DNA from: Ignavibacteriota bacterium
GTDB lineage: Bacteria; Bacteroidota; Ignavibacteria; Ignavibacteriales; Melioribacteraceae
DNA length: 64,000 bases
Direction: 5' to 3'
Assembly: GCA_002698995.1 (NCBI GenBank)
Contig: PAAX01000010.1
Coordinates: 1 to 64,000, forward strand
The notes beneath the pieces were generated by a model. That model was not told where the DNA came from. It was given only the letters and a program-made list of their open reading frames with translations, and ran no database searches. Position numbers and translations under genes: made by a program. This document shows, piece after piece, positions 39,977-49,763 of this stretch; position 1 is the stretch's first letter, and every line of letters starts with the position of its first letter.

Positions 39977-41029
39977 TTATTTCAAAATAATTTTTCTTTT
40001 ATAAGGCAATGAATGTATGTTCTGCTTATTTGCGGCAATAATTCTAACTTCGTGTTCACCAGAATTAACATTTTCGATATTTAGTTTCACTAAATTTTGA
40101 TCTTCGATAAATGTGTTTGAGACTAATACAGAATCAAAATATGCTGAAATTGATAACGGATCGATTCCATTTTTATCTTCAAGTAAAAAATTTAGTTCTA
40201 AATTTCTATTTACGAACTTACTTTTTTCCTGAAGCAAAGTAATTGTTGGTGAACCTAATCTGAAATATTTACCCAAACCTTTAAATATTCCCCAAGCTTG
40301 AATTTTATTAAATTGTTCATCTGCAAGTCTAATTTCTTCAACTCTATTTGAATGAAAACCACACTCAATTAAAATTGCCGGAATTTCTGTTTTTCTTAAA
40401 ACCGAAAATCCGTCTCCGGGATAAATCCAAAAATCAGAATAAGTCCCGTCAAATGAACCTAAACCACCCGGATTTCTCATTGCATAAGCTAAATCTCTTT
40501 GAACAAATTTAGCAATATCATGTTCTCCCGGTTCATATTGATAATAACCTTCTTTTGCATGGTAAAAAGTTGAAGTATAATTTGTCCAATTATCCCCTAC
40601 TTTTCCGGGTGAATTATGATGTACACTTATAAACAAATCTGCACCGCTTTCATTTGCCAATTCCGATCTATATTTCAAATCAACTGTTTCATCTTTATCT
40701 CTTGACATAATAACTACTGCACCAGCTCTTGTTAAGAAATCTCTTAAATAAAGAGATACTCTTAAATTTACATCAGCCTCAACAACAACACCGTTTTCAC
40801 TTTTATTTCTTCTATCCGAACCACCGTGTCCGGGATCGATAAAGATTTTTTTCCCGGTTAAACCTGGTTTATAATATTCAATTGATTTTTCAGTTTGAGT
40901 TTCGTCTCTAAGATCGGTTGGAATTTCATAATAAATGCAGTCACTAACATATTTTGTAACAATTTTTTCGGAGGTTGAACATGCAGTAAAAAGTATTATT
41001 AAAAAACTAAACAGTAGAATATTTTTCAT
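39977..41029 (-). CDS. N-acetylmuramoyl-L-alanine amidase lipoprotein
   Basis: This 350-residue lipoprotein has a signal peptide with lipobox LFTAC and the lipidated cysteine at C17. The Amidase_3 zinc domain (about 57-265) shows IFIDPGHGGSD with the first histidine, the glutamate in GVVVEADVNLRV, the histidine in FISVHHNS and the catalytic glutamate in PAILIECGFHSN. A C-terminal Ig-like region follows (about 270-350). It should cut the peptide stem from muramic acid. Its start overlaps the end of the helicase-nuclease gene by 23 bases, and AAGGAAAATCAAATA is its ribosome binding site, so it is the last gene of that operon. Confidence 0.93.
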   Translation of the reverse strand: MKNILLFSFLIILFTACSTSEKIVTKYVSDCIYYEIPTDLRDETQTEKSIEYYKPGLTGKKIFIDPGHGGSDRRNKSENGVVVEADVNLRVSLYLRDFLTRAGAVVIMSRDKDETVDLKYRSELANESGADLFISVHHNSPGKVGDNWTNYTSTFYHAKEGYYQYEPGEHDIAKFVQRDLAYAMRNPGGLGSFDGTYSDFWIYPGDGFSVLRKTEIPAILIECGFHSNRVEEIRLADEQFNKIQAWGIFKGLGKYFRLGSPTITLLQEKSKFVNRNLELNFLLEDKNGIDPLSISAYFDSVLVSNTFIEDQNLVKLNIENVNSGEHEVRIIAANKQNIHSLPYKRKIILK

Positions 41030-44000
41030 TTATTTGATTTTCCTTTATACATTTTTTATTGATAAAAAACTGACAGTTTCCACAATTCAATTTATTGAAA
41101 TTATATTTCCTTTCCCTAACTGAATGAATTAATTTTTTAAGATTATTTTCTAATTCGTTTAATGCGTTCGAATCTCTTTTTACTACTTCTGAATATGATT
41201 TAGTTAAATCATTTAAGAAAATTAATTTAATTTCGACATCATTAATTTTTGGGAATCTATCAAAAATCATTTTAGCATAGAACATTAATTGATTTTTATA
41301 AAGCTCAATCTTACTTATAATATTTGATTCATTTATGTTGTCTGTTTTATAATCGACTAATATTCCGCGAGAATTATCAATAATTAATTTATCGATATAG
41401 CCATGAAGATAAATATCCTCAAACTCTGAATAAATTTCATATTCATTATAGTGATTACCAGATTTTAACAATGAATTATAAATTTCAGAAGAATAATAAT
41501 TTTCTACCAATCTAACACTTTCTTCAATAACGAAGTCAGAAGATTTAAATTTGCTCTCAGCAGTCTGCTTAAGATTTTCTTTAAGCGTTTCATAAGCTAA
41601 TAAATGATGAACTATTGTTCCTCTCTCCGAACCGGTTTGCGGAGTATCATTATCATAATATTCATAATTTACTTTTGAAGGGAGCATTTCAGAAATTTCA
41701 TTAATTCCTAATTCATAAATCAATTGATACTTTACCGGACAATTTCTATAAACTGCATATTGACTTGCAGTTATAACTTCACCTTTGGATTTATCTATTA
41801 ACTTCTCAGTATTTATTTCAAATTTATTTTCTAAACTTTTTTCACCGGATAGAATTAATTTTTGATCTTCTGCTTTTGTATATGTTTCTAAATCAATAGA
41901 AATTGGAATATCAACTTCCTCAAAAGATTCATTCTTCTTAAACATTTTCTTTAAAGATCCGTCAAGTTTTATGTGACTAAAAGAAGACAAACTTGGAAAA
42001 ACAGATTTTAACATTCCAGCAAATGAATCCTCACTAATCTTACCATTATCATCATAACAGAGAAAAAGATATTTTGCTGCTCTAGTTACTGCTACGTATA
42101 GAAGTCTTTTTTGTTCTGCAACTTCTTTTCGTTTAATAATATTTCCATAAACCGAAATATTTATCGGAGATTTGTATTCTTCAAAATAGTTATCCAAAGG
42201 AATTTTAGATATAAATCCAAATTCCTTATCAAAATCAATATCCTTAGCTTTTACATTGGTAAGATTAAATTTTGTTTGAAGATTGTATAAAAAGACCGCA
42301 TCAAATTCCAATCCTTTTGACTGGTGAATTGTCATTATCTTTATTGAATTTTCTGAAGCGGATACTTCAGCCTGCCCTTCATCTTCGGATAGTTGAATAG
42401 ATTCATTTAGATAATTAACAAAATCGTAAAGACTGCGAAAGCCTTGATTTATATAGCTTTGAGCTACTTCAAATAACTTATCAATATTTGCTAATTCTTG
42501 TTTTGAGTTTATTCGATTTATAATTACAGAAGTATAAGCAGTATCGTTAAAAATTTTTCTTAAGAGTTCTGATAATCTATTTTGACTAACAAAATCAATA
42601 TGATCTTGAAGAATTGCAATAACTTTTTCCATATCAGAATTTATTGATGCGGAAGCTTTTAATTTTTCAAAAAGATTATTTCCCTTTTGAAAGGATAACA
42701 AAAATATCTGAGAATCATCAATAGAATAAAATGGTGATCTTAAAACAGCAAGTAAAGCAGCATCATTATTTTGATTAATTAAGAAAGCAAGGTAATTATA
42801 CAAATCCAAAACCAACTGCCTCTGATAGAATCCTCTTCCACCAATAATTGTATAAGGAATCTGTTCTTTAATTAATTCCTTTTCGAGTTCAGTAAAATCA
42901 ATTCTTTTTCTGCAAAGAATTGCAATCTGATTCAGTTCAACTTTTTTCTCATTAATAAGTTCGGCAATTTTACTGCAGATTAATTCGGGTTGAGTATAAA
43001 ATTCTTCTTCAGTTTGATTTGAAACAAGTACTTCAATTTTACTATTGGGATTTTCTCCTTTGTCAAAAAATACCAATTCATTGTACTGAACTTCATTAAA
43101 TGAGGAATCATAATTCCTAAAAAGATTAGAGAATAATTGATTTGAGAAAAATGCTATCTCTTTAGATAATCTAAAACTATGTGGCAGATTAAGAAGATTT
43201 TCTTTTCCATCAATTTCAGAAATCATTTTTTTCGTTTCATTGAAAATTCCGATTTCAGCTTCTCTAAACATATAAATGCTCTGCTTTTCATCACCAACAA
43301 CAAATAGGTTTCCTTTATTAAGATTTTCCAATATCGGCAGAAAAATATTTATCTGAATTTCATTTGTATCTTGAAATTCATCAATCATTATGTAGCTGTA
43401 TTTTTCTTTGAGTTTTTGAATTACTTCTTCGTGCTCCAAAACTTTTTCAGTAAATAATAAAATATCTTCAAAATCAATAAATCCCTTTTCCTTTTTCATT
43501 AAGGAATATTTTGAAATTACAGAATCCAAAACAATTGTTATGTCTTTAATAAATCTTGAATAATTCTCGATTACTACTTCCGGATTTGCCAAATCGAATT
43601 TAGAAATTATTGATGCTTGCTCACTTAGAATTTCATTTAACTCGAGATGTGATTCAATAAGTTCTTTTGGGGCATAGCCTTGCTGCCTAATTTGAAATTT
43701 ACCGGTTAACATTACCTTGAATAATTCTTGGTAAGTCTGCAATCTGCCAATCTTTGTAAGAGATTGTTGATCAAGTCTTTCCAACAATTCACTTATCTGA
43801 TCTGAGTATTTATTTTTAGGATTACTTGAAGCAACATCATAATTGAAAACCGAAATTCTTTTTACTAATGTATTTTCATCGTGAAGAAAAATAGAATCAT
43901 AATATTTATCAAATAGACTTTTTTGATAATCATTCAGTTCTTGTATGGATTTTTCCAGAAAATCACTTTTCATTTTAAGAAAAGATCTTCTTTTATTAAC

Positions 44001-44528
44001 AAGCAGTTTCAGTTGCTTTATCAAATTAGATTTTGAACCTATAATACGGACACAGTTTTTTAGAGAACTACTATTTTCAGAATCAATAATTATTTCTTGA
44101 AATGATTCTTCAACTGCCAAATCCAAAATTTCATTTGAACTTTCTTTGTCGATTGGTAGAAACGAAGCGTCTAAATTGGCTTCCGGAGCAAATTCTTTTA
44201 AGACATTTAAGCAAAAAGAATGAATAGTAGAAATATTAGCAGAAACTAACTGCTCCCTAATTTTTTTCAATCTATATTTTTTGGAAAGATCAACCTCGCC
44301 TATTAATTCAGTTTCTATTTGCTTACTAATTTTATTGTAAAGTTCTCCGGCAGCCTTATCTGTAAAGGTTATTGCAACTATTTTCTTTATTGGTATTTTT
44401 TCATCTAGTATTATTTTTAAAAATCTTTGAGCTAAGACGAACGTCTTTCCCGAACCAGCATTTGCAGTTAATGCAATATGCTTATCTAATCTTAATGCTT
44501 TTTGCTGATAAGTAGTTAATGTAGTCAT
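41007..44528 (-). CDS. AddA-like UvrD-type helicase-nuclease with probable Fe-S cluster
   Basis: This 1173-residue superfamily 1A helicase is fused to a RecB-type nuclease. Helicase motifs are ANAGSGKT (22-29), MIDEFQDTNEIQ, VGDEKQSIYMFREAE, TIHQSKGLEFDAV and VAVTRAAKYLF. The nuclease (about 920-1165) has GTIVHHLL (H974), GYIDK (D1046) and VDYKTD (D1059, K1061). Four cysteines, C930 and then C1149, C1152 and C1160, match the pattern that holds a 4Fe-4S cluster in AddB-type nucleases. It resembles AddA of AddAB and should process double-strand breaks. No AddB gene is adjacent. It lies two bases after the NtrY-like kinase and overlaps the amidase. Confidence 0.88.
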   Translation of the reverse strand: MTTLTTYQQKALRLDKHIALTANAGSGKTFVLAQRFLKIILDEKIPIKKIVAITFTDKAAGELYNKISKQIETELIGEVDLSKKYRLKKIREQLVSANISTIHSFCLNVLKEFAPEANLDASFLPIDKESSNEILDLAVEESFQEIIIDSENSSSLKNCVRIIGSKSNLIKQLKLLVNKRRSFLKMKSDFLEKSIQELNDYQKSLFDKYYDSIFLHDENTLVKRISVFNYDVASSNPKNKYSDQISELLERLDQQSLTKIGRLQTYQELFKVMLTGKFQIRQQGYAPKELIESHLELNEILSEQASIISKFDLANPEVVIENYSRFIKDITIVLDSVISKYSLMKKEKGFIDFEDILLFTEKVLEHEEVIQKLKEKYSYIMIDEFQDTNEIQINIFLPILENLNKGNLFVVGDEKQSIYMFREAEIGIFNETKKMISEIDGKENLLNLPHSFRLSKEIAFFSNQLFSNLFRNYDSSFNEVQYNELVFFDKGENPNSKIEVLVSNQTEEEFYTQPELICSKIAELINEKKVELNQIAILCRKRIDFTELEKELIKEQIPYTIIGGRGFYQRQLVLDLYNYLAFLINQNNDAALLAVLRSPFYSIDDSQIFLLSFQKGNNLFEKLKASASINSDMEKVIAILQDHIDFVSQNRLSELLRKIFNDTAYTSVIINRINSKQELANIDKLFEVAQSYINQGFRSLYDFVNYLNESIQLSEDEGQAEVSASENSIKIMTIHQSKGLEFDAVFLYNLQTKFNLTNVKAKDIDFDKEFGFISKIPLDNYFEEYKSPINISVYGNIIKRKEVAEQKRLLYVAVTRAAKYLFLCYDDNGKISEDSFAGMLKSVFPSLSSFSHIKLDGSLKKMFKKNESFEEVDIPISIDLETYTKAEDQKLILSGEKSLENKFEINTEKLIDKSKGEVITASQYAVYRNCPVKYQLIYELGINEISEMLPSKVNYEYYDNDTPQTGSERGTIVHHLLAYETLKENLKQTAESKFKSSDFVIEESVRLVENYYSSEIYNSLLKSGNHYNEYEIYSEFEDIYLHGYIDKLIIDNSRGILVDYKTDNINESNIISKIELYKNQLMFYAKMIFDRFPKINDVEIKLIFLNDLTKSYSEVVKRDSNALNELENNLKKLIHSVRERKYNFNKLNCGNCQFFINKKCIKENQINEKYSTV

Positions 44529-44530
44529 AT

Positions 44531-47500
44531 CTATTTAGGAAGCGGAAGAGTTAATATAAAAACTGTTCCATTTTTTGATGTAGATTGAATTTCAATTTCT
44601 CCGGAAATATTAGTTAGATATCTTTTTGCAAGATTTAATCCCAATCCCATACCATCTTTTTTTGTTGTAAATCCTTTTTCAAATATTTTAGGAAGAATAT
44701 TTTCGGGAATTCCTTTACCGTCATCCGAAATTAAAATAATTACAGATTCATCACTTAACGAAATGGAAATATTTATATTTTCTGCCTGCGCTTGAATTGA
44801 ATTACGAATTAAGTTAATAAAAATTCTCTTAAGATGATTTTCATCAGCTAAAACAATTATTGATTTGTTAACAGAAACTAAATTGATCTTTACTTTTTCA
44901 TCCGAAAACAAATCTGATACTTCATTAATTGCCTCTTTAATATTAACCGAATTCATTTCTCCAATCGGCATTCTTGCAAAGTTAGAAAATTCCGAAGCTA
45001 TATTTTTAAGATTTTCAATCTGACCTAAAATAGTTTTACTTACTTTTAAAAATGTCTCATCAAATTTTGGTGATTTATCATTATAAGCTGCTGTCAACTG
45101 CTGCATAGAAAGTTTCATAGGAGTAAGAGGATTTTTAATTTCATGCGCAACCTGCTTTGCCATTTCTTTCCAAGCTGTTTCTCTTTCTACGGCTGATAAA
45201 TCGGTTTGCATTTTCTTTATTTCGTTCAACATTTTATTGAAAGCATTTGTAAGATCACCAATTTCATCATTTCTTTTGTATTCAATATTCAAATTGAGAT
45301 CCCCGTAAGAAGCTGATTTGGCAGCGTTTGTTAAACGTCTTAATGGTAATGAAATTTGATTAGCAAGAATTGTACTAAGGATAATTATAAAAATTGCTGC
45401 TAAAGAATATGTTCCGAAAAGTATAATATCAAAATCAGAAATTGCCAAAGGAATTAGAATCGAATTGAAAAGATTATTTACTTCAATTACGTAATTAGTA
45501 TCCGCTAATTTAGTTTTATAAAAGATAGAATTGTAATTATACCTTTCAATCGACTGTTTAGATAAAATGTCATTCTGATCATTAACAAATAATTTTGAAT
45601 AAATATCTGAAGTTAACCACGCGGGCAAAAGTCCGGCTTTATAAAAATCATTTTTAGAAGAATAGACTAATTTGTTTTCTTCATAAAGATTAAAATCAAT
45701 GCCCAGATCTTTATCAGCCATTTCAGCTAAAAGTAATATATTCGAACTTGTAGAAAGAATTCTACTGTTGATATAATCCTCAATATTAACTGCGCGCTTG
45801 TTTAATTTATAAAAAATTGTATCAAGATTTTTTTCGTTGGTTATAGTTCTGAAATAAATTGCCAATAAAAGTAAAGGAGCAATAGATACTATAATTAAAC
45901 TAAAAGCTACTTTAGTTCTAAAATCGACTGTAATTTTTCTAATTTGAATGAAGTTTATAATTACTACCAATATGCCATATATCAATATGAACAAAGCAAA
46001 AATCAAAAATATTTTGAAAAACTGGAACAGAGTTACAGGCGTATCTTTTTCTTGGAGTCCAATTGCTATTAAATTGTTAGGATTAACACTGCTTTTAAGA
46101 AAGTAGAATTTATAATTGATCTCATCAATAAAAACTTCTTTCCATGCATCGTTATGATCATTAAAATTGATTGAAGTTAAATTCCTAACTTCTTCATCAT
46201 CAATTTTAATATTTTGATTTAATGCTTCTGCTTGATTTTCTATTATCTGTATGACCAATAAATTTTCTAATAACTGATTGGTTAACAAATATCTGTTTCT
46301 GCCGATTAATATTTCAGGTTCACTTGAATTGAGCAGAGACTTTAAATCATAGTTAATCTTAATACCTAAATAAAACTTTTGCTGATTTATAATTATTGGT
46401 GTTACAGCAATTAATGAATTAGTCTCAGCAAAAACGGATTCATTTATAACTTCAGGAAAAGCAAAATCTCTTTGTGAAAATAGTCTGTTGAAGTAGAAAG
46501 AATAATCTTCACTTTGGTTAAATATAAAGCTCCCTACTTTTTCTTTTTCAGAATTGAACAAATAGAATGAGCTATTTATAATATTTTCTTTGATAGAACT
46601 ATTAACCCAAAAATAGAACGGCAGTTGATTATAGGAATAATTGGAATGACTACTTTCAACCAACAAATCTTCTATTTCATCAAACAGAAATAAGTTGACA
46701 TTTGCTTCAATAAAATCTTTATCAAACCGTGAAAGCTCAAAAGCAGTTACTTTAACTGCTCTTTCATCTTTCAGATTATTAAAATCCGCTAGCAGAATTG
46801 AATTTATTACGGCACCAAAGATTGATAAATAAGTTAAAATTGCAGCTATAGAATAATTTTCTTTAGCTGTTAGGTAGTAAATTAAAAATACTCCGGTTAC
46901 CAGAATAATTCTTAATAACGGAGTGAATAGTGCTTCATTTTGAAAAATATCAAAAACAAAACCGAAAAACTGTAATAGTGAAAAAGTAAGAATTACAGTG
47001 AACAATTTACTTATGCTGAATTTCCTTTGTATAAGCTTTACCAAACCATCAATAAAACTATAAAGAATAATTAAGGCTGCAATAGTAATTAATAAAAGTG
47101 AAAATAATACTGTTGAAGGAACAAAGGACAAAATGAGTGAATCATTATTTAAGTAATTAATTGATGAATCAAAAATTACACTTTTTAAAGCTGCAGCATA
47201 ACCTCTGGCGGTCATGAAAAATAAAATTAGGATTGCAATGGAGCTTATTAGAAAAGATAAATTTCCATTTAATTTATTTACAATAAACTTTGAAACTCTT
47301 TTATGAAGAATAATTATTACTAAAACCAAAGTAACAGATGAAATCAGTAATTCCAATGGATTGGAAGCAATTCCCCAAGCGAATGAAGAAGAATAAATGG
47401 CTGGACTTACAAAATCCCCTTCAATAAATAGCGCCGGAACCTTGAAGAAATATAATGCCGCTCTAAAAAACAGAATGAAAAAAATATATGTAAATGTTAA

Positions 47501-48274
47501 AACATTATCGGAAACAAACTTTCTTTTAATATCTTTTACTATCTCCAGCAAAAAAACAAGCAGCAGCAAAATAAATAAAATCGATTGGATTGATTCGAAT
47601 TGCAGTTCGATATTATTTAAAAAAACATCTCTACCGGGTTTAGCAAAAGTTATATTTGCCAATACCTCTTTGTTTTTATCTAAATATTTAAAATGATGAT
47701 TTCTTCCATCCATATTCACAAGAGAATCGGAAGAATAATTTAATGCCAAATCTATTTTATACTTTTTCGATAAGTAATTATTAAAGGAAATCGGAGTGAA
47801 GTAATCATTTTCTATTGAGTATTTTTTTTCAATCAGCTCAGAAAAAATAAATCTGTATGAACTATTATTTAACTGAATTTCTTCCGAATTAATTAAAAAG
47901 GTATGAAGCAGATCATTATGAAATTTGTTACTTAAAGAGACAAAATTTTTGGGAATTTTATCAGCATAATTACCAGAATAAAATTTGACTGAATCTGATT
48001 TATCAATTAAAATAAAACTGTAATTGGAATTTAGATTAATTTTTCTGTTGGTTTGAAATTCAGATTTAATCTTGTTTCTGGTTTGTTCAAAGGATATAAA
48101 CTTATATTCAAATTCGTTCTTAATATTTTCTTCTAGATAATTAATTTTATCAGCTAATACTTCGGACCAGTTTTCAGAATAATAATTTTTTATGATTGGA
48201 GCCGACAAGGCAGATAATATAAGTAACACAATAAAAAATGAAATCAGCTTATATTTATTGAAAAATTTTAACAT
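44531..48274 (-). CDS. Large multi-pass NtrY-like sensor histidine kinase
   Basis: This 1247-residue kinase has an N-terminal helix, an extracytoplasmic segment and about seven further membrane helices up to residue 500. A second periplasmic region, another transmembrane pair and a HAMP domain (about residue 965, LPLRRLTNAAKSASYGDLNL) follow. HisKA has H1044 in VAHEIKNPLTPMKLSM, and HATPase_c has NLIRNSIQA, DDGKGIP and GMGLGLNLAKRYL. The HEIKNPLTPM motif is typical of NtrY-type kinases. No NtrX-type regulator is adjacent. It is bracketed by DUF4783 one base upstream and the helicase-nuclease two bases downstream. Confidence 0.9.
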   Translation of the reverse strand: MLKFFNKYKLISFFIVLLILSALSAPIIKNYYSENWSEVLADKINYLEENIKNEFEYKFISFEQTRNKIKSEFQTNRKINLNSNYSFILIDKSDSVKFYSGNYADKIPKNFVSLSNKFHNDLLHTFLINSEEIQLNNSSYRFIFSELIEKKYSIENDYFTPISFNNYLSKKYKIDLALNYSSDSLVNMDGRNHHFKYLDKNKEVLANITFAKPGRDVFLNNIELQFESIQSILFILLLLVFLLEIVKDIKRKFVSDNVLTFTYIFFILFFRAALYFFKVPALFIEGDFVSPAIYSSSFAWGIASNPLELLISSVTLVLVIIILHKRVSKFIVNKLNGNLSFLISSIAILILFFMTARGYAAALKSVIFDSSINYLNNDSLILSFVPSTVLFSLLLITIAALIILYSFIDGLVKLIQRKFSISKLFTVILTFSLLQFFGFVFDIFQNEALFTPLLRIILVTGVFLIYYLTAKENYSIAAILTYLSIFGAVINSILLADFNNLKDERAVKVTAFELSRFDKDFIEANVNLFLFDEIEDLLVESSHSNYSYNQLPFYFWVNSSIKENIINSSFYLFNSEKEKVGSFIFNQSEDYSFYFNRLFSQRDFAFPEVINESVFAETNSLIAVTPIIINQQKFYLGIKINYDLKSLLNSSEPEILIGRNRYLLTNQLLENLLVIQIIENQAEALNQNIKIDDEEVRNLTSINFNDHNDAWKEVFIDEINYKFYFLKSSVNPNNLIAIGLQEKDTPVTLFQFFKIFLIFALFILIYGILVVIINFIQIRKITVDFRTKVAFSLIIVSIAPLLLLAIYFRTITNEKNLDTIFYKLNKRAVNIEDYINSRILSTSSNILLLAEMADKDLGIDFNLYEENKLVYSSKNDFYKAGLLPAWLTSDIYSKLFVNDQNDILSKQSIERYNYNSIFYKTKLADTNYVIEVNNLFNSILIPLAISDFDIILFGTYSLAAIFIIILSTILANQISLPLRRLTNAAKSASYGDLNLNIEYKRNDEIGDLTNAFNKMLNEIKKMQTDLSAVERETAWKEMAKQVAHEIKNPLTPMKLSMQQLTAAYNDKSPKFDETFLKVSKTILGQIENLKNIASEFSNFARMPIGEMNSVNIKEAINEVSDLFSDEKVKINLVSVNKSIIVLADENHLKRIFINLIRNSIQAQAENINISISLSDESVIILISDDGKGIPENILPKIFEKGFTTKKDGMGLGLNLAKRYLTNISGEIEIQSTSKNGTVFILTLPLPK

Positions 48275-48275
48275 G

Positions 48276-48704
48276 CTAGTTTATAGTAATTTGAGCAATA
48301 ATCCAGTTTTCACCGGAAAGATACATTGATACAAATACTTTTGATTGTTTTCTTATTCCACTATTGATGTAAACAAACGAACCTGTAGCAAATGGTTTTC
48401 TTGTTTCAGTTTTTTTATTTGAAAGAATAAATTGAACAGGTTTATTCTCTTCTAAAAACTTTTTTAAGATGTTAACTGTTTGATCAGTGCTGAAGTACCC
48501 AACAACGCCGTTCGATAAACTTATAAATGTTGTATTGTCAATTAATTCTACTATAGTTTCAATTTTATTTTCGGTAAAAGCAGTTTCAATTTGCGCAAAA
48601 GTTCTTTGAGCCGATTCTCTATTATCCTCCCCGTAAATATTTAAATAGCTTATTAAAAAAAGTAGAAGAGAAACGAAAAAATATTTATTTAGAACTTTTT
48701 TCAT
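48276..48704 (-). CDS. DUF4783 family secreted protein
   Basis: This 142-residue exported protein has a signal peptide (MKKVLNKYFFVSLLLFLISYLNIYG). It then has a small fold resembling SnoaL/NTF2-like domains of the DUF4783 family (FAQIETAFTENKIETIVELID, STDQTVNILKKFLEENKP, SGENWIIAQITIN at the end). The upstream in-frame TTG at 48743 would add 13 residues before the signal peptide; ATG 48704 is preferred although no clear ribosome binding site precedes it. It is the first gene of the four-gene operon with the kinase, nuclease and amidase. Function unknown. Confidence 0.8.
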   Translation of the reverse strand: MKKVLNKYFFVSLLLFLISYLNIYGEDNRESAQRTFAQIETAFTENKIETIVELIDNTTFISLSNGVVGYFSTDQTVNILKKFLEENKPVQFILSNKKTETRKPFATGSFVYINSGIRKQSKVFVSMYLSGENWIIAQITIN

Positions 48705-48734
48705 AATTATAATTGTGTTGATAATCAAATATAT

Positions 48735-48800
48735 AAAAAACAAAGGAGCTTTTGCTATTAGGAAAATCGAATAAATGAAATTCTTAATAACAAAAGCTCC
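48735..48800 (-). terminator. Terminator after fibronectin-type lipoprotein gene
   Basis: A 10-base perfect stem (GGAGCTTTTG, 48745-48754, with CAAAAGCTCC, 48791-48800) with a smaller inner stem is followed on the minus strand by TTTGTTTTTTATAT. It ends nine bases from the lipoprotein stop and separates it from the DUF4783 operon. Confidence 0.8.
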
Positions 48801-48808
48801 GATACACG

Positions 48809-49630
48809 TTATCTTTTAACTTGTACTTCGTTGGGAGTTTCTCTGTTTAAAATTTCTCTTCTTTTTAATTTTGGTTCACCCTCAACAAGTTGATAAACCC
48901 AGTCAAAAACTACTCTTTCATTTGTAATTCTATTTATTCTTATCTTAGCAAAGTGATTATCCCACGTCCAAACTATGTAAGTATGACCAACTTTTGCTTC
49001 TACATATTTAATATTTTCATTAGGTTGAATTGGAACCCATCCTGAAACCGGCGCATAATCAATTTCATATAAATCGGAAGTTGGTCCCATATCTTGAATA
49101 TCAGAATCTTCCCAAACATCTAAGTAGAATGTTCCATTAAAATTTTCGAAGAAGAAATCAGCAGCGTCACTGTTGTAGGCTACAATTAAGTAATTACTAA
49201 AATCATAACCTGCGGTGCTTGGAAATTTTAGATAATCATAAATAGCTTGATTGTAACCTTCCGGTCTGGCAATATCATAAATTACATCTGTAGAAAGTTC
49301 ACTTTCATTGTTGTTGAAATCATACGCTGTGACTGCATAATAATATTTTTCGCCGTTATTTGCTTCTGTATCAATAAAATAATTATTTGATGTTGATCCA
49401 ATAAGTTCATACTCGCCATAATAATCCCATGCAAAATATATATTATAACCGGCAACATCATTTTCAGGTGCATGTCTCCATGTTATATCAATTTGATTAT
49501 CTCCGGAATATGTTCGTACGTTTGTCGGCGGAGAAGGGGGAATATTATCATAATATGGTTCATCACTGTCATCACATGAAATTAAAACTAATGCTAAAAT
49601 TAAGATCAATATACTTTTTATAGTTTTCAT
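48809..49630 (-). CDS. Fibronectin type III lipoprotein
   Basis: This 273-residue lipoprotein has lipobox VLISC with the lipidated cysteine C19 after a hydrophobic core. A fibronectin type III domain (about 30-125, PPTNVRTYSGDNQIDITW...YYYAVTAYDFNNNES) follows, then a region of about 140 residues that I do not recognise. I chose ATG 49630 over 49660: the site AAAAGGAGGTTAATT is one of the best in the window. It should sit on the outer or inner membrane. Monocistronic, with no hint of a substrate. Confidence 0.82.
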   Translation of the reverse strand: MKTIKSILILILALVLISCDDSDEPYYDNIPPSPPTNVRTYSGDNQIDITWRHAPENDVAGYNIYFAWDYYGEYELIGSTSNNYFIDTEANNGEKYYYAVTAYDFNNNESELSTDVIYDIARPEGYNQAIYDYLKFPSTAGYDFSNYLIVAYNSDAADFFFENFNGTFYLDVWEDSDIQDMGPTSDLYEIDYAPVSGWVPIQPNENIKYVEAKVGHTYIVWTWDNHFAKIRINRITNERVVFDWVYQLVEGEPKLKRREILNRETPNEVQVKR

Positions 49631-49726
49631 AATTAACCTCCTTTTAGCATAATAAGACAATCTCTATGCCATAAAAAATATCATAATTCTAACAAATTTC
49701 TAATAAATGAAGATTGAAAGTTAGAG

Positions 49727-49758
49727 AAAATGTCCACCTCTGTATAAAAAGGTGGACA
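49727..49758 (-). terminator. Terminator after pyrC
   Basis: A perfect 9-base stem (TGTCCACCT, 49731-49739, with AGGTGGACA, 49750-49758) followed on the minus strand by TTTTCTCTAAC, just past the pyrC stop. It closes the pyrRBC operon. Confidence 0.75.
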
Positions 49759-49763
49759 CTATT

